Positions 40,437 through 48,914 of a DNA stretch of 64,000 nucleotides are shown piece by piece (position 1 is the first letter of the stretch; every line of letters starts with the position of its first letter). The DNA comes from Myxococcus dinghuensis. Its GTDB lineage: Bacteria > Myxococcota > Myxococcia > Myxococcales > Myxococcaceae. A program made the position numbers and the translations under genes. A model generated the notes under the pieces. The model had not been told where the DNA came from. It did not search any database and saw only the letters and a program-made list of their open reading frames with translations. Where the stretch lies: assembly GCF_024198235.1 (NCBI RefSeq), contig NZ_JAKCFB010000017.1:1-64000 (forward strand). The letters are read 5' to 3'.

Positions 40437-40472
40437 ATGCGACCGGTCGGTCATATGACCGGTCAGTCGCAT
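40437..40472 (+). promoter_or_regulatory. Palindromic TetR operator over the tetR promoter and start codon
   Basis: A 36-base palindrome, 15 of 18 positions matching, centred on CAT-ATG at 40452-40457, with GACCGGTC at 40441-40448 and 40457-40464. It covers a promoter-like pair, TTGTCC (40430-40435) and TATGAC (40454-40459), 18 bases apart, and its last two bases are the AT of the TetR start codon (40471). Placement implies autorepression; the mRNA would be almost leaderless. Confidence 0.6.
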
Positions 40473-41166
40473 GCCCAGGAGCACCTTCTTCAACCTCCCG
40501 GAGGAGCGGCGAAACCGGCTGGTGCGCGAAGCCATCACCGAGTTCGCCGAGCGCGCCTACGTCGAGGCGTCGCTCTCGCAGATCGCCGTGCGGGCTCGCA
40601 TCCCGAAGGGGAGCTTCTACCAATACTTCGAGGACAAGCTGGACCTGTACCGCTGGCTGCTCACGGAAGAGGTGCCGCGGCGCAAGCAGGAGTTCCTGGG
40701 TGTATCACCTCCCGTGGGCGGCTTCTGGGCGCGGTTGGAGCACCACGTCGAGCGGGGCATGGCCTTCCTCGTAGAGCACCCCCGGCTGGCCCGGCTGACC
40801 GCCGCCGCCGCGGACCCCTCGGCCATCGCCGAGGTTCGAGGGCTGCACCGCTCCATCTGCGAGGCCGGTGTCGCGGAGCTGCGAGCGCTCCTCGAGGAAG
40901 GGGTGGCCGAAGGCGCCATCCGCACTCCCGGGGCGGACCTGGAGCACGCCACGCGGCTGGTCTCCGCCGTCATCGGGCCGGGGCTGACGGACCTGGTGCT
41001 CCAGGAGCTGGGCGCGGAGCTGCATGAGGTCCTCGGCTCGGATTCGCTGAGGCGTCGGTTGGGCGGGGCGCGGCGCCGGAGGCTCGCGGCGTGGGCCATC
41101 CAGTTCATCCGTGGGGGCCTGGACACGGGCGCGCCACGGTCATCCACGAGGAAGAGACAGCCATGA
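40471..41166 (+). CDS. TetR-family transcriptional regulator
   Basis: 231 residues. Typical N-terminal HTH: PRSTFFNLPEERRNRLVREA, then SLSQIAVRARIPKGSFYQYF with the FYQYF recognition helix end. The ligand domain is not assignable. A C-terminal Arg-rich stretch LGGARRRRLAA is unusual. The ATG has no Shine-Dalgarno; it lies at the edge of the operator palindrome. The stop overlaps the SDR start (ATGA at 41163-41166), so regulator and enzyme form one operon, and the regulator probably controls the SDR and itself. Confidence 0.92.
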   Translation: MPRSTFFNLPEERRNRLVREAITEFAERAYVEASLSQIAVRARIPKGSFYQYFEDKLDLYRWLLTEEVPRRKQEFLGVSPPVGGFWARLEHHVERGMAFLVEHPRLARLTAAAADPSAIAEVRGLHRSICEAGVAELRALLEEGVAEGAIRTPGADLEHATRLVSAVIGPGLTDLVLQELGAELHEVLGSDSLRRRLGGARRRRLAAWAIQFIRGGLDTGAPRSSTRKRQP

Positions 41167-41927
41167 TTCGCTTCGACTTTTCGGGACGTGTCGCGCTGGT
41201 CACCGGAGGCTCCTCTGGCATCGGGCTCGTCACGGCCCGCGCCTTCGCCCGAGCAGGGGCCGGGGTCGTCATCGCCGCGCGCGGGGAAGAGGCCGGACTG
41301 CGCTCGTGCATGGAGGTGGAGGCCGAAGGGGGACGGGCGCTCTTCATCCAGGCGGATGTTCGCGACGAGGCTTCGGTGTCGCGCGTGGTGGAGAGGGCGT
41401 TGAAGCACTTCGGGCGGCTCGACTTCGCGGCGAACTGCGCGGGCGTGGGCGGGGACATGGCGCCGCTCGAGCAGACGAACCAGGAGGTCTGGGACGACGT
41501 CATGAGCGTCAACGCGCGGGGCGTCTGGCTCGCGATGCGTCACGAGGTTCCGGCCATGCTGGGCACGGGAGGGGGCGCCATCGTCAACATGAGCTCCATC
41601 TACGGCGCGGCCGGCAGGGCCGCCCACCACGCCTATGTGGCCTCGAAGCATGCCGTCGTGGGGATGACGCGCTCGGTGGCGCTCGAGTTCGCCACGCGCG
41701 GCGTTCGGGTGAACGCGCTGTGCGCGGGAGTCACCGCCACGCCCGCGATGCAGCAGGCCCGACAGGCCTATCCCCAGGTCGTCCAGCAGCTCATCTCCCA
41801 GCACCCCATGGGGCGCATGGCGACGGAGGAGGAGGTCGCCTCGGCGGCCCTGTGGCTCTGCTCGGAGGGCGCCAGCTTCGTCACGGGGGCGGTGCTCCCC
41901 GTGGATGGTGGATTCCTCGCGGCGTGA
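41163..41927 (+). CDS. Short-chain dehydrogenase/reductase (SDR)
   Basis: 254 residues, a classical SDR. Cofactor motif TGGSSGIG near residue 15 with an acidic or Arg choice not clear, NCAG (variant of NNAG), catalytic Ser in NMSSIYG, and Y-x3-K in AYVASKHAVVGMT. C-terminal LPVDGG is typical. The reaction is oxidation or reduction of an unknown alcohol or ketone with NAD(P). Translationally coupled to tetR; suggests response to a small molecule substrate. Confidence 0.93.
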   Translation: MIRFDFSGRVALVTGGSSGIGLVTARAFARAGAGVVIAARGEEAGLRSCMEVEAEGGRALFIQADVRDEASVSRVVERALKHFGRLDFAANCAGVGGDMAPLEQTNQEVWDDVMSVNARGVWLAMRHEVPAMLGTGGGAIVNMSSIYGAAGRAAHHAYVASKHAVVGMTRSVALEFATRGVRVNALCAGVTATPAMQQARQAYPQVVQQLISQHPMGRMATEEEVASAALWLCSEGASFVTGAVLPVDGGFLAA

Positions 41928-41941
41928 CGCGCTGCCTCGGT

Positions 41942-41964
41942 GGGCCCGGAGGTCTCGGGGGCCC
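41942..41964 (+). terminator. Hairpin between convergent SDR and TerB-like genes
   Basis: GGGCCC (41942-41947) and GGGCCC (41959-41964) with an 11-base loop; each copy is self-complementary, so the stem works on both strands. It lies in a 48-base gap between convergent stops. Confidence 0.4.
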
Positions 41965-41975
41965 GCGCGCGGAGG

Positions 41976-42314
41976 TCAGGCGGCGATGCCGAGCATCTCG
42001 CGAATCTGGCGCAGCATCTCGATTTCGCCGGGGTGCACGTGGCCGTCGCTGGCGATGAGGGCGTGGGCCGCGTCGATGACGGCGTGAGGCTGCGTCCGCA
42101 GGATGCCCAGGTTCGGGGCGGGCAGCGGCGTGCCCTGCTGGAGGCACCGGGCCAGCTCGGTCAGCTCCGGGAGCGGCACGGACATGCCGCGCGCCGCGTC
42201 GAGGATGTGGTCGATCTCCTCGCGACTGACGGCGTCATCGCCGCTGGCGACCTGGAGCAGCAGCTTGAGGACTTCAATCTGGAAGCGGGCGTCGGGGCTC
42301 GAGGGTGTTCCCAT
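41976..42314 (-). CDS. TerB-like tellurite-resistance-type protein
   Basis: 112 residues, all helical. FQIEVLKLLLQVASGDDAVS then REEIDHILDAARGM and ALIASDGHVHPGEIEMLRQI resemble the TerB fold, in which acidic residues can bind metal. The start at 42314 follows GGAGG by 11 bases, slightly long; a TTG seven codons up is possible. Single gene. Role unknown. Confidence 0.75.
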   Translation of the reverse strand: MGTPSSPDARFQIEVLKLLLQVASGDDAVSREEIDHILDAARGMSVPLPELTELARCLQQGTPLPAPNLGILRTQPHAVIDAAHALIASDGHVHPGEIEMLRQIREMLGIAA

Positions 42315-42404
42315 CCGTGATACATCCTCCAAGGCACTCCAGGCTGACGTGTCCTGGAGTTTCCGTCCACTCCCGCGTCTCCAGTCCACCAGGGAAGTCC
42401 CGCC

Positions 42405-42911
42405 ATGAAAGTCCTCGAAACCCAGCGTCTGCGCCTGCGAGGGATGACGCTGGACGACGCGCCCTTCGTCCTCCAACTGGTGAACGAGCCTTCCTGGCTG
42501 CGCTTCATCGGGGACCGGGGCGTGCGGACGCTCGAGGACGCCCAGCGCTACGTCCGCGACGTGCCCCAGGCCTCCTATGCGCGCCATGGCTTCGGCCTGC
42601 TCCGGGTGGAGGCCCTGGATGGGACGGCCATGGGCATGTGTGGGCTGCTCAAGCGCGAGGTCCTGGAGGACGTGGACATCGGCTTCGCGTTCTTCCCGGC
42701 CTACTGGGGGCAGGGATACGCGTTCGAGGCCGCGCAAGCGGTCCTGGCTCATGCGCGTCAGGAGCTGGGGCTTCCGCGGGTCGCGGCCATCGTCGACCCG
42801 ACCAACGCCAGCTCCATCAAGCTGCTCGAGCGCCTCGGGTTCCGCTTCGCCCGGCCCTTCCGGATGTCGGGCGAGGCCCAGGAGATCTCCCTGTACCTGA
42901 CCCAGGATTGA
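42405..42911 (+). CDS. GNAT-family N-acetyltransferase (RimJ/RimL type)
   Basis: 168 residues. ETQRLRLRGMTLDDAPFVLQ at the N-terminus, GFAFFPAYWGQGYAFEAAQA (acetyl-CoA binding loop Q/G-x-x-G) and NASSIKLLERLGFRF near the C-terminus are the RimJ/RimL pattern. It transfers acetyl to an amine, possibly a protein N-terminus or small molecule. Followed by a hairpin. Confidence 0.9.
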   Translation: MKVLETQRLRLRGMTLDDAPFVLQLVNEPSWLRFIGDRGVRTLEDAQRYVRDVPQASYARHGFGLLRVEALDGTAMGMCGLLKREVLEDVDIGFAFFPAYWGQGYAFEAAQAVLAHARQELGLPRVAAIVDPTNASSIKLLERLGFRFARPFRMSGEAQEISLYLTQD

Positions 42912-42933
42912 GCCCCGCGAGGGCGCGCGGGGC
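42912..42933 (+). terminator. Hairpin between convergent GNAT and desaturase genes
   Basis: GCCCCGCG (42912-42919), loop AGGGCG, CGCGGGGC (42926-42933). It starts directly after the GNAT stop codon (42909-42911). Confidence 0.55.
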
Positions 42934-42947
42934 CCGTGGGGACCGCG

Positions 42948-43739
42948 TCAGGCCGTCTGAGGCAGGCGCTCCGGCTCCGGGTACACGGCGCGCTGGGGCG
43001 TTGCTATCTCGATGATGCCCAGCTTCGCCAGCACCCGCATCACCTGCCACGTGGGGTCCAGCTCCCAGCGGCGCGCGGCGAAGTCCGGGCTCATGCCGTA
43101 CTTGTGGTGGTTGTTCTGGAACAGCTCGCCCATGCACAGCACGTCCACGGGCAGCGTGTTGCGCGAGTCGTCGCCGTTGGAGAAGTTGCGGTAGCCGTAC
43201 TTGTGGCCGCACCAGTTGACGATGGCGCCGTGCACCGGGCCCATCACGAAGTGGATGGGCAGCAGGAGGAACTGCCAGGGCGAGGTGGCGAAGGCGACGT
43301 AGACGCCCGTGTAGAGCGCGACCCAGAGTCCCCGCATCACCCAGGACTGGCCGAGCGTCCTGTCGATGAGCGGCCACTCGGGATAGCCGCCCAGGAAGCG
43401 CGGCTCCGGCTGCCGCCGGTCATAGGCGTAGTCGTCGTACCGCTTCTTCGTGTGGAGCATCATCCGCAGCGCGTTGGGGTGGAACGAGGGCGCGTGGGGA
43501 TCCTTCTCCGTATCGGAGAACGCGTGATGTTCGCGGTGGAGGATGGCGTACCCGCGAGGCGACAGGTACGACGCGCCTTGGACGAGGTAGGTGAGCAGGT
43601 GCATCACCCGCTCGGTGCGCGGCCCCATCGTGTACATGCGGTGCGCGGCGTAGCGGTGCTGGAAGAAGCTCTGGAAGAAGACGCAGAGGACCCAGTGCGC
43701 CGCGAAGAAGGCATAGACCATGGCCGCGGATGTCCGCAT
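42948..43739 (-). CDS. Acyl-CoA/fatty-acid delta-9 type desaturase
   Basis: 263 residues, membrane-bound di-iron desaturase. Histidine boxes: HRYAAHR (H28-x4-H33), HREHH (68-72), and a third box QNNHH, where Gln replaces the first His, as in many members. Four hydrophobic segments. It introduces a double bond into acyl chains, controlling membrane fluidity. The start at 43739 (MRTSAAM) is chosen because a later ATG would cut into the first membrane segment. Divergent from selA. Confidence 0.92.
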   Translation of the reverse strand: MRTSAAMVYAFFAAHWVLCVFFQSFFQHRYAAHRMYTMGPRTERVMHLLTYLVQGASYLSPRGYAILHREHHAFSDTEKDPHAPSFHPNALRMMLHTKKRYDDYAYDRRQPEPRFLGGYPEWPLIDRTLGQSWVMRGLWVALYTGVYVAFATSPWQFLLLPIHFVMGPVHGAIVNWCGHKYGYRNFSNGDDSRNTLPVDVLCMGELFQNNHHKYGMSPDFAARRWELDPTWQVMRVLAKLGIIEIATPQRAVYPEPERLPQTA

Positions 43740-43854
43740 GGCCAGGTCATGGCGGTGTCACGGGGGCGGGGAAACCCCCGCGCCTGCCTGCCCATTCCCG
43801 GGGTCCGAGCGCGTCCCGTCACCCACTCGACACAGCCCCGTCGTTTGGAGATTC

Positions 43855-45279
43855 GTGGTCGGGTCTCCTAGACTCGGTCGCGTGGGCCCACCGTCGAACA
43901 ACGTGGACGGCGGCAAGAACGCGCTGTTGCGCGCGCTCCCCTCCATCGAACAACTGCTGCGGCGTCCCTCGCTGGAGCCCCTTCTGGCCAGCGTTCCCCG
44001 GGCGCGCGCGGTGTCCGCCTTGCGGCTGGCGGTGGACCGCGTCCGGGCCCGCCTGCTCCGGGGCGAACCGCGAGTCTTCCAGGACGCGGACGTGAAGGAC
44101 GCGCTGGACGTCCTCGCCACGCCGCGGCTGCGCCCCGTCCACAACGCCACGGGCGTGGTGCTGCACACGAACCTGGGGCGTGCTCCGCTGGCGGCCGAAG
44201 CGGTGGCCCGGGCGGCGCGCGTGGGACAGGGCTACTCCAACCTCGAGTACGACCTGGACGAGGGCGAGCGGGGCAGCCGCTACGCGCCCGTGGTGGACCT
44301 CCTGCGCGAGCTCACCGGGGCGGAGGACGCGCTCGTCGTCAACAACTGCGCCGGGGCGGTGCTGCTGGTGCTCGCGGCGCTGGCGGCCGGACGCGAGTGT
44401 GTCGTCTCGCGGGGAGAGCTGGTGGAGATTGGCGGCGGCTTCCGCGTGCCGGACGTCATGCGCCAGTCGGGGTCGAAGCTGGTGGAGGTGGGGACCACCA
44501 ACCGCACGCGCCTGGCGGATTATGCGGGCGCGGTGGGGCCGGAGACGGGGCTGCTGGTGAAGGTCCACCGCTCCAACTTCGCGGTGGTGGGCTTCACGGA
44601 GGACGTGGGCGTGGAGGCGTTGGCCACGCTGGGACGGCAGAAGGGGGTGCCCGTGTTCCAGGACCTGGGGTCCGGGGCGCTGGTGCCGCTGGTGGGAGAA
44701 GGACTCGCGGATGAATTGACGGTGCCTCGCGCGGTGGCGGCGGGAGCGGACGTGGTGGCCTTCTCCGGCGACAAGCTGCTGGGAGGCCCGCAGGCGGGAA
44801 TCGTGGTGGGACGCGCGGCGCTGATCTCGCGCATCAAGGCCCATCCGCTCACGCGCGCGCTGCGCGTGGACAAGATGACGGTGGCCGCGCTGGAGGCGAC
44901 CCTGGAGTTGTACCGGGACGGCCGTCCGGATGCGGTTCCCACGTACAGGCTGCTTGCCCAGCCCGCGGACATGCTGCGCGGGCGAGCGGGGCGGCTTCAG
45001 GCTTTGCTGGCGGAACGGGACGTGCGTTCCCGAGTGGATGCGGTGGTGGGACAGGTGGGTGGGGGTGCCATGCCGCTGGCCCGGTTGCCTTCCTTCGCGT
45101 GCGTCCTCAACGTTGAGGCGCCGGAATCACTCCTCGAACGCCTGCGCGGCGGAGGAGTGCCGGTTATTGGCAGGATGTCGGACGGCGAGGTGATCCTCGA
45201 CGTCCGGTGTCTCGCGGAGGAGGAGCTCAGGTCGGTCGCCGAAGAGGTGGCGGCCGCAAGTCCCGGGAAACCACCATGA
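43855..45279 (+). CDS. selA: L-seryl-tRNA(Sec) selenium transferase
   Basis: 474 residues. PLP enzyme that converts Ser-tRNA(Sec) to selenocysteinyl-tRNA(Sec) using selenophosphate. HNATGVVLHTNLGRAPL, YSNLEYDLDEGERGSR, ALVVNNCAGAVLL and SGDKLLGGPQAGIV with the PLP lysine K307 are diagnostic. The start GTG at 43855 lies four bases after GGAG; a GTG nine codons on is the alternative. The stop overlaps the HNH gene by four bases. selB and selD are not seen in the window. Confidence 0.94.
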   Translation: MVGSPRLGRVGPPSNNVDGGKNALLRALPSIEQLLRRPSLEPLLASVPRARAVSALRLAVDRVRARLLRGEPRVFQDADVKDALDVLATPRLRPVHNATGVVLHTNLGRAPLAAEAVARAARVGQGYSNLEYDLDEGERGSRYAPVVDLLRELTGAEDALVVNNCAGAVLLVLAALAAGRECVVSRGELVEIGGGFRVPDVMRQSGSKLVEVGTTNRTRLADYAGAVGPETGLLVKVHRSNFAVVGFTEDVGVEALATLGRQKGVPVFQDLGSGALVPLVGEGLADELTVPRAVAAGADVVAFSGDKLLGGPQAGIVVGRAALISRIKAHPLTRALRVDKMTVAALEATLELYRDGRPDAVPTYRLLAQPADMLRGRAGRLQALLAERDVRSRVDAVVGQVGGGAMPLARLPSFACVLNVEAPESLLERLRGGGVPVIGRMSDGEVILDVRCLAEEELRSVAEEVAAASPGKPP

Positions 45280-45869
45280 TCAACAGCGCCGTCCTCGTCC
45301 TCAACCGGTACTACCAACCGGTGCATGTCACGTCGGTGAAGCGGGCGTTCTCGCTGCTGTATCAGGGCGTCGCCAAGGCCATCGACGCGCAGTACCGGCT
45401 CTACGAGTTCGACGATTGGGCGGCGCTGAGCGCCACGCAGGACTGCATCACCACCATCAACCGGACCATCCGCGTGCCCCGGGTGCTGGTGCTCAGCGCC
45501 TACGACCACCTGCCCCGAGGGCGGGTGCGCTTCTCCCGGCTCAACATCTACGCCCGGGACGCGGACACCTGTCAGTACTGCGGGAAGACGCTGCCGCGCA
45601 GCGACCTGAACCTGGACCACGTGATGCCACGCACCCAGGGCGGGAAGACGACGTGGGAGAACGTCGTCTGCTCGTGCGTGCCCTGCAACCTGATGAAGGG
45701 CGGCCGCACGCCGGAGCAGGCGGGCATGACGCTGCTCAAGAAGCCCGTGCGTCCTCGCTGGACGCCGCTGTTCCGCGGGGCCACGCGCAAGGTGACCTAC
45801 CAGGAATGGCTGCCCTTCCTGCACCTGGCGGACGCCTCGTACTGGAACGTGGAGCTGCTGGACGACTAG
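45276..45869 (+). CDS. HNH endonuclease family protein
   Basis: 197 residues. The HNH domain is at about 95-150: CQYCGKTLPRSDLNLDHVMP, then TWENVVCSCVPCNLMKGG, with zinc pairs CQYC and CVPC and the DH catalytic core. The N-terminal AVLVLNRYYQPVHVTSVKRA and VRPRWTPLF are typical of a broadly conserved bacterial HNH family, not of homing endonucleases. It overlaps selA by four bases. Role unknown; usual in genomes without mobile elements near it. Confidence 0.9.
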   Translation: MINSAVLVLNRYYQPVHVTSVKRAFSLLYQGVAKAIDAQYRLYEFDDWAALSATQDCITTINRTIRVPRVLVLSAYDHLPRGRVRFSRLNIYARDADTCQYCGKTLPRSDLNLDHVMPRTQGGKTTWENVVCSCVPCNLMKGGRTPEQAGMTLLKKPVRPRWTPLFRGATRKVTYQEWLPFLHLADASYWNVELLDD

Positions 45870-46025
45870 CCCGGGGAGGCTCGGCTGGTTGGCTGCTGAA
45901 CAGCCGGGTGAGTCCCGGAAACCGTGTCGCGAGGCCGGGGGAAACGGGGGGCCGTGGCGGCGGAGTGGCCGAGGATTGGCGGGGAGTCGACTCGGGCGGT
46001 AGGACGGGATTTGATGGGAGTCCCC

Positions 46026-47045
46026 ATGCCGAAGCCCTCGCGAGCGCCCCTGGCCGAAGCCCGTGCCCTGGGCACCCCGATCCCCGAAGTGCGTGTCTCC
46101 GGACCGCCGGGGCTGGGAAGTCGTCCGCGCCCCAAGCGCATCATCGCGGTGGGAGGCGGCAAGGGCGGCATCGGCAAGTCGATGGTCTCCGCGAACCTGG
46201 GTGTGGCCCTGGCACAGGCGGGGATGAACGTGCTGCTGGTGGACGCGGACCTGGGCGGGGCCAACCTGCACACGTGCCTGGGCGTGGGACAGCCCGAGGC
46301 GACGCTGTCCGACTTCCTGCGCAAGAACAAGGCGCGGCTGGAGGACGTCATCGTCCCCACGGGGGTGCCCCGCCTGTCGCTGATCGCCGGCGCGCAGGAT
46401 GCGCTGGACGCGGCGAACCTCAAGTACGCGCAGAAGCAGAAGTTGCTCAAGACGCTGATGGGGGCGACGGCGGACTACCTCATCCTGGACCTGGGCGCGG
46501 GGACGAGCTTCAACACCATCGACTTCTTCATCATGGCCGACCACGGCCTGCTCGTGGTGCTGCCGGAGCCGACGTCGGTGGAGAACGCGTACCGCTTCGC
46601 GAAGGCGGCGTTCTTCCGGCGGTTGCAGCAGATGGAGGCCGAGTACGGCATCCAGGACGTGGTGGACAGCGCGTTGACCACGCGCGAGGGGTCGCTGCGC
46701 ACGCTGCATGACGTGCTGGGGCAGGTGCGACGCAAGGACCCGGTGGCCGCGGAGCGGTTGGAGCGGGAGCTGGCCGAGTTCCGCATCCGGCTCATCGTCA
46801 ACCAGGCGCGCACGGACGCCGACCTGAGCGTGGGGGCCGCGGTGGCCGCCGCGTGGAAGAAGTTCTTCGGCATCGACATGGACGACCTCGGTGCCATCCG
46901 CTACGACGACGAGGCCTGGCGCGCGGTGCGCAAGCGCCGGCCCGTGCTCATCGAGCGCCCCGACTCCCCGGCCGCCACGGCCATCCAGCGTATCGCCTCG
47001 CGCCTGCTCGCCCTCGACGGCTCCGACACCTCGCCCAACCCATGA
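46026..47045 (+). CDS. MinD/FlhG-like ParA-family ATPase
   Basis: 339 residues. Deviant Walker A GGGKGGIGKS (43-52), switch motifs DADLGGANLHTCLG and LDLGAGTSFNTIDF, and no C-terminal amphipathic membrane helix seen. The leader of 38 residues is Pro/Arg rich. ATG at 46026 follows GGGAG by five bases; ATG at 46014 is possible. FlhG/MinD-like ATPases place polar or mid-cell structures; no flagellar genes are nearby. The stop overlaps the next gene (ATGA), so it is coupled with the J-like/HTH protein. Confidence 0.9.
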   Translation: MPKPSRAPLAEARALGTPIPEVRVSGPPGLGSRPRPKRIIAVGGGKGGIGKSMVSANLGVALAQAGMNVLLVDADLGGANLHTCLGVGQPEATLSDFLRKNKARLEDVIVPTGVPRLSLIAGAQDALDAANLKYAQKQKLLKTLMGATADYLILDLGAGTSFNTIDFFIMADHGLLVVLPEPTSVENAYRFAKAAFFRRLQQMEAEYGIQDVVDSALTTREGSLRTLHDVLGQVRRKDPVAAERLERELAEFRIRLIVNQARTDADLSVGAAVAAAWKKFFGIDMDDLGAIRYDDEAWRAVRKRRPVLIERPDSPAATAIQRIASRLLALDGSDTSPNP

Positions 47046-48829
47046 AGCCTTTCGCGCAGCAGACCTACTACGAGATCCTGGAGGTTCCCGTCACCGCGCC
47101 GATGGAGGACATCCACGCGGCCTACAAGCGGCTGATGGAGCTGTATGCGCCAGACTCCATCGCCGTGTACGCGCTCGTGGACCCCGATCAGGTCGACGCG
47201 CTGCGTGCCCGGATGACCGAGGCGATGGAGATCCTCACCGAGCCCGACCTGCGGGTCGAATACGACAAGGACCTCGGGCTGCCTGCGCTGCGACTCGTCG
47301 AGGCCGCGACCCCGGCTCCCTCCGCGGTGGAGCGCGCGGCGGAGTCGCTCTCGACCGCCGTCGCGGAGAAGCGCGATGGCGCGGTGACGGCCGAGACGAA
47401 GGGGGCCCCCACCGAGCCGCCCGTGGCGGTCGAAGAGGAGAAGCCCGAGAAGCGTCGTCGCTCCGCGGAGGACGCGGGGGAGGCCTCGAATGGCGTCACC
47501 TCGACGGGAGTCCAGGACTTCCGGGCCAGCTTCTTCACCGGCTTCTCGCTGGGGTATGTGACCAGCTCGTTCCAGATGTCCCCCGCGATGGGGAGCGCCG
47601 TGGATGTCTCGGCCGCGATGTCCCGCGCCGAGAGCGCCTCCAGCGAGGCTCCCGTCGCGAACGCTTCGGCCACGGAGGGCGGCGCGGTCGATGCCCGGTC
47701 GCGTGGGGGCACCCACGGCGAGGCCGCGACGTCGTCGGCTGGAGTGGAGCCTCGGGCCGTGTCGGCGCCGACGGCGGTCGCGAACGGGCTCCAGGATGCG
47801 GGTTCGACTCCTCTGCCCGGGGATGCCGCGGGGCAGGGGAGTGGCGAGGGCACTGTTGCCGCGGAGGCTCGGTCGCGCGCTGTGTCCCCGGCGCCCCAAG
47901 CTCACGCCCTGTCTGTGCCGCCGTCCGCGACGACGACGGTCGCGGAGGTGGCGTCCGAAGCTCACGCCCTGGCTGCTTCTCCGTCCGCGACGACGATGGG
48001 CGCGGAGGTGGTGGCGTCGGAAGCTCAGGCCATGCCTGCGTCGCCGTCCGCGCCGATGCCGGCCCCCGAGGCCGTGGTGTCCCATCCTCAGGCCTCGGCC
48101 TCGACACCGGTCGCCGTGCCTCCGGCCCAGGTTCATGCATCCCCCGCGCAGCCGGTCGCGTCGACCGGCGTGATGGCCTCGGCGCAGGTCGAGGCCAGCG
48201 TCGTGGCCGCCCCGGCGTCGCAGGCCGCGGCCACGAACACGGCGCCCGCTGTGGTGGCCTCCGCGCCCGTGACAGCGCAGGTCGAGGTCTCCCCGGCGCC
48301 ACAGCCCGTGGCTACGACTCCGGTGGTCGCCCCTCCGGTGTCGCAAATCGCCTCCCAGGTCGCGGACGCCCCGCCTGTGGTCACCCAGACCCCTGCGTCC
48401 TCCGAACTCGCCCTGGCGTCCCGACCCGCGTCGCGTCCGTCGCCGGGAGGGCGCCGCCTGGGCGACGCGCAGGTGCTGTCCCAGGACGCGGCCATTGCCA
48501 CGGCGGAGGCCGCCATGGCGCAGGTGGCCGCGCGGGTGCGCGAGGTCCGGCCTCGCATCCCGGACATCCCCTCCGACGCCGAGTTCAACGGCGAGCTGCT
48601 GCGCCGCGTCCGCGAGGCCCGGGGCTACACGCTCCAGCAGGTCGCGGACCGGACACGAATCTCCTCTCGGCACCTCGAGAACGTCGAGGCGGACCGCTAC
48701 ACCGCGCTCCCGGCCCAGGTGTACCTGCGTGGCATCCTCATGAACCTCGCCCGGGAGCTGGGGTTGGATCCGCTCCGGGTCTCCCGGAGCTACCTGGCCT
48801 TGGCTTTTGAGAAGTCGGGCAAGAAGTAA
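47042..48829 (+). CDS. J-domain-like / HTH_25 fusion protein
   Basis: 595 residues. The N-terminus (about 8-78) resembles a J domain: TYYEILEVPVTAPMEDIHAA, YKRLMELYAPDS; but the HPD motif is APD (36-38), so it may not stimulate DnaK. The middle (80-510) is a low-complexity Ala/Val/Pro/Ser region with tandem repeats (286-348). The C-terminus (about 512-585) is an HTH_25 domain as in RodZ: FNGELLRRVREARGYTLQQV, TRISSRHLENVEADRYTALP. There is no transmembrane segment, unlike RodZ. It overlaps the MinD-like gene; the two probably form a complex. Confidence 0.85.
   Translation: MKPFAQQTYYEILEVPVTAPMEDIHAAYKRLMELYAPDSIAVYALVDPDQVDALRARMTEAMEILTEPDLRVEYDKDLGLPALRLVEAATPAPSAVERAAESLSTAVAEKRDGAVTAETKGAPTEPPVAVEEEKPEKRRRSAEDAGEASNGVTSTGVQDFRASFFTGFSLGYVTSSFQMSPAMGSAVDVSAAMSRAESASSEAPVANASATEGGAVDARSRGGTHGEAATSSAGVEPRAVSAPTAVANGLQDAGSTPLPGDAAGQGSGEGTVAAEARSRAVSPAPQAHALSVPPSATTTVAEVASEAHALAASPSATTMGAEVVASEAQAMPASPSAPMPAPEAVVSHPQASASTPVAVPPAQVHASPAQPVASTGVMASAQVEASVVAAPASQAAATNTAPAVVASAPVTAQVEVSPAPQPVATTPVVAPPVSQIASQVADAPPVVTQTPASSELALASRPASRPSPGGRRLGDAQVLSQDAAIATAEAAMAQVAARVREVRPRIPDIPSDAEFNGELLRRVREARGYTLQQVADRTRISSRHLENVEADRYTALPAQVYLRGILMNLARELGLDPLRVSRSYLALAFEKSGKK
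47898..48085 (+). repeat. Tandem repeat of 60/63 bp inside the J/HTH gene
   Basis: Three to four imperfect direct units begin at 47898, 47958 and 48021 with AAGCTCACGCC or AAGCTCAGGCC. They encode units such as AHALSVPPSATTTVAEVASE and AHALAASPSATTMGAEV. Unit lengths are multiples of three, so the frame is kept and copy number may vary between strains. Confidence 0.7.
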
Positions 48830-48914
48830 TCGGCGACCTGGTTTGCAGGCGACCGTCAGCCACCCTGGAAGGAAAGTTGACTCCCTACGGTGCGGTGCCT
48901 ATGTAGGGAGGACG

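Noticed and set aside
45276-45869. Homing endonuclease or mobile intron
   Set aside because: The HNH protein belongs to a widespread chromosomal family and no intron or inverted repeats flank it.
47042-47280. A true DnaJ co-chaperone
   Set aside because: The HPD motif is APD and no DnaJ zinc or C-terminal domain follows, so I call it J-domain-like only.
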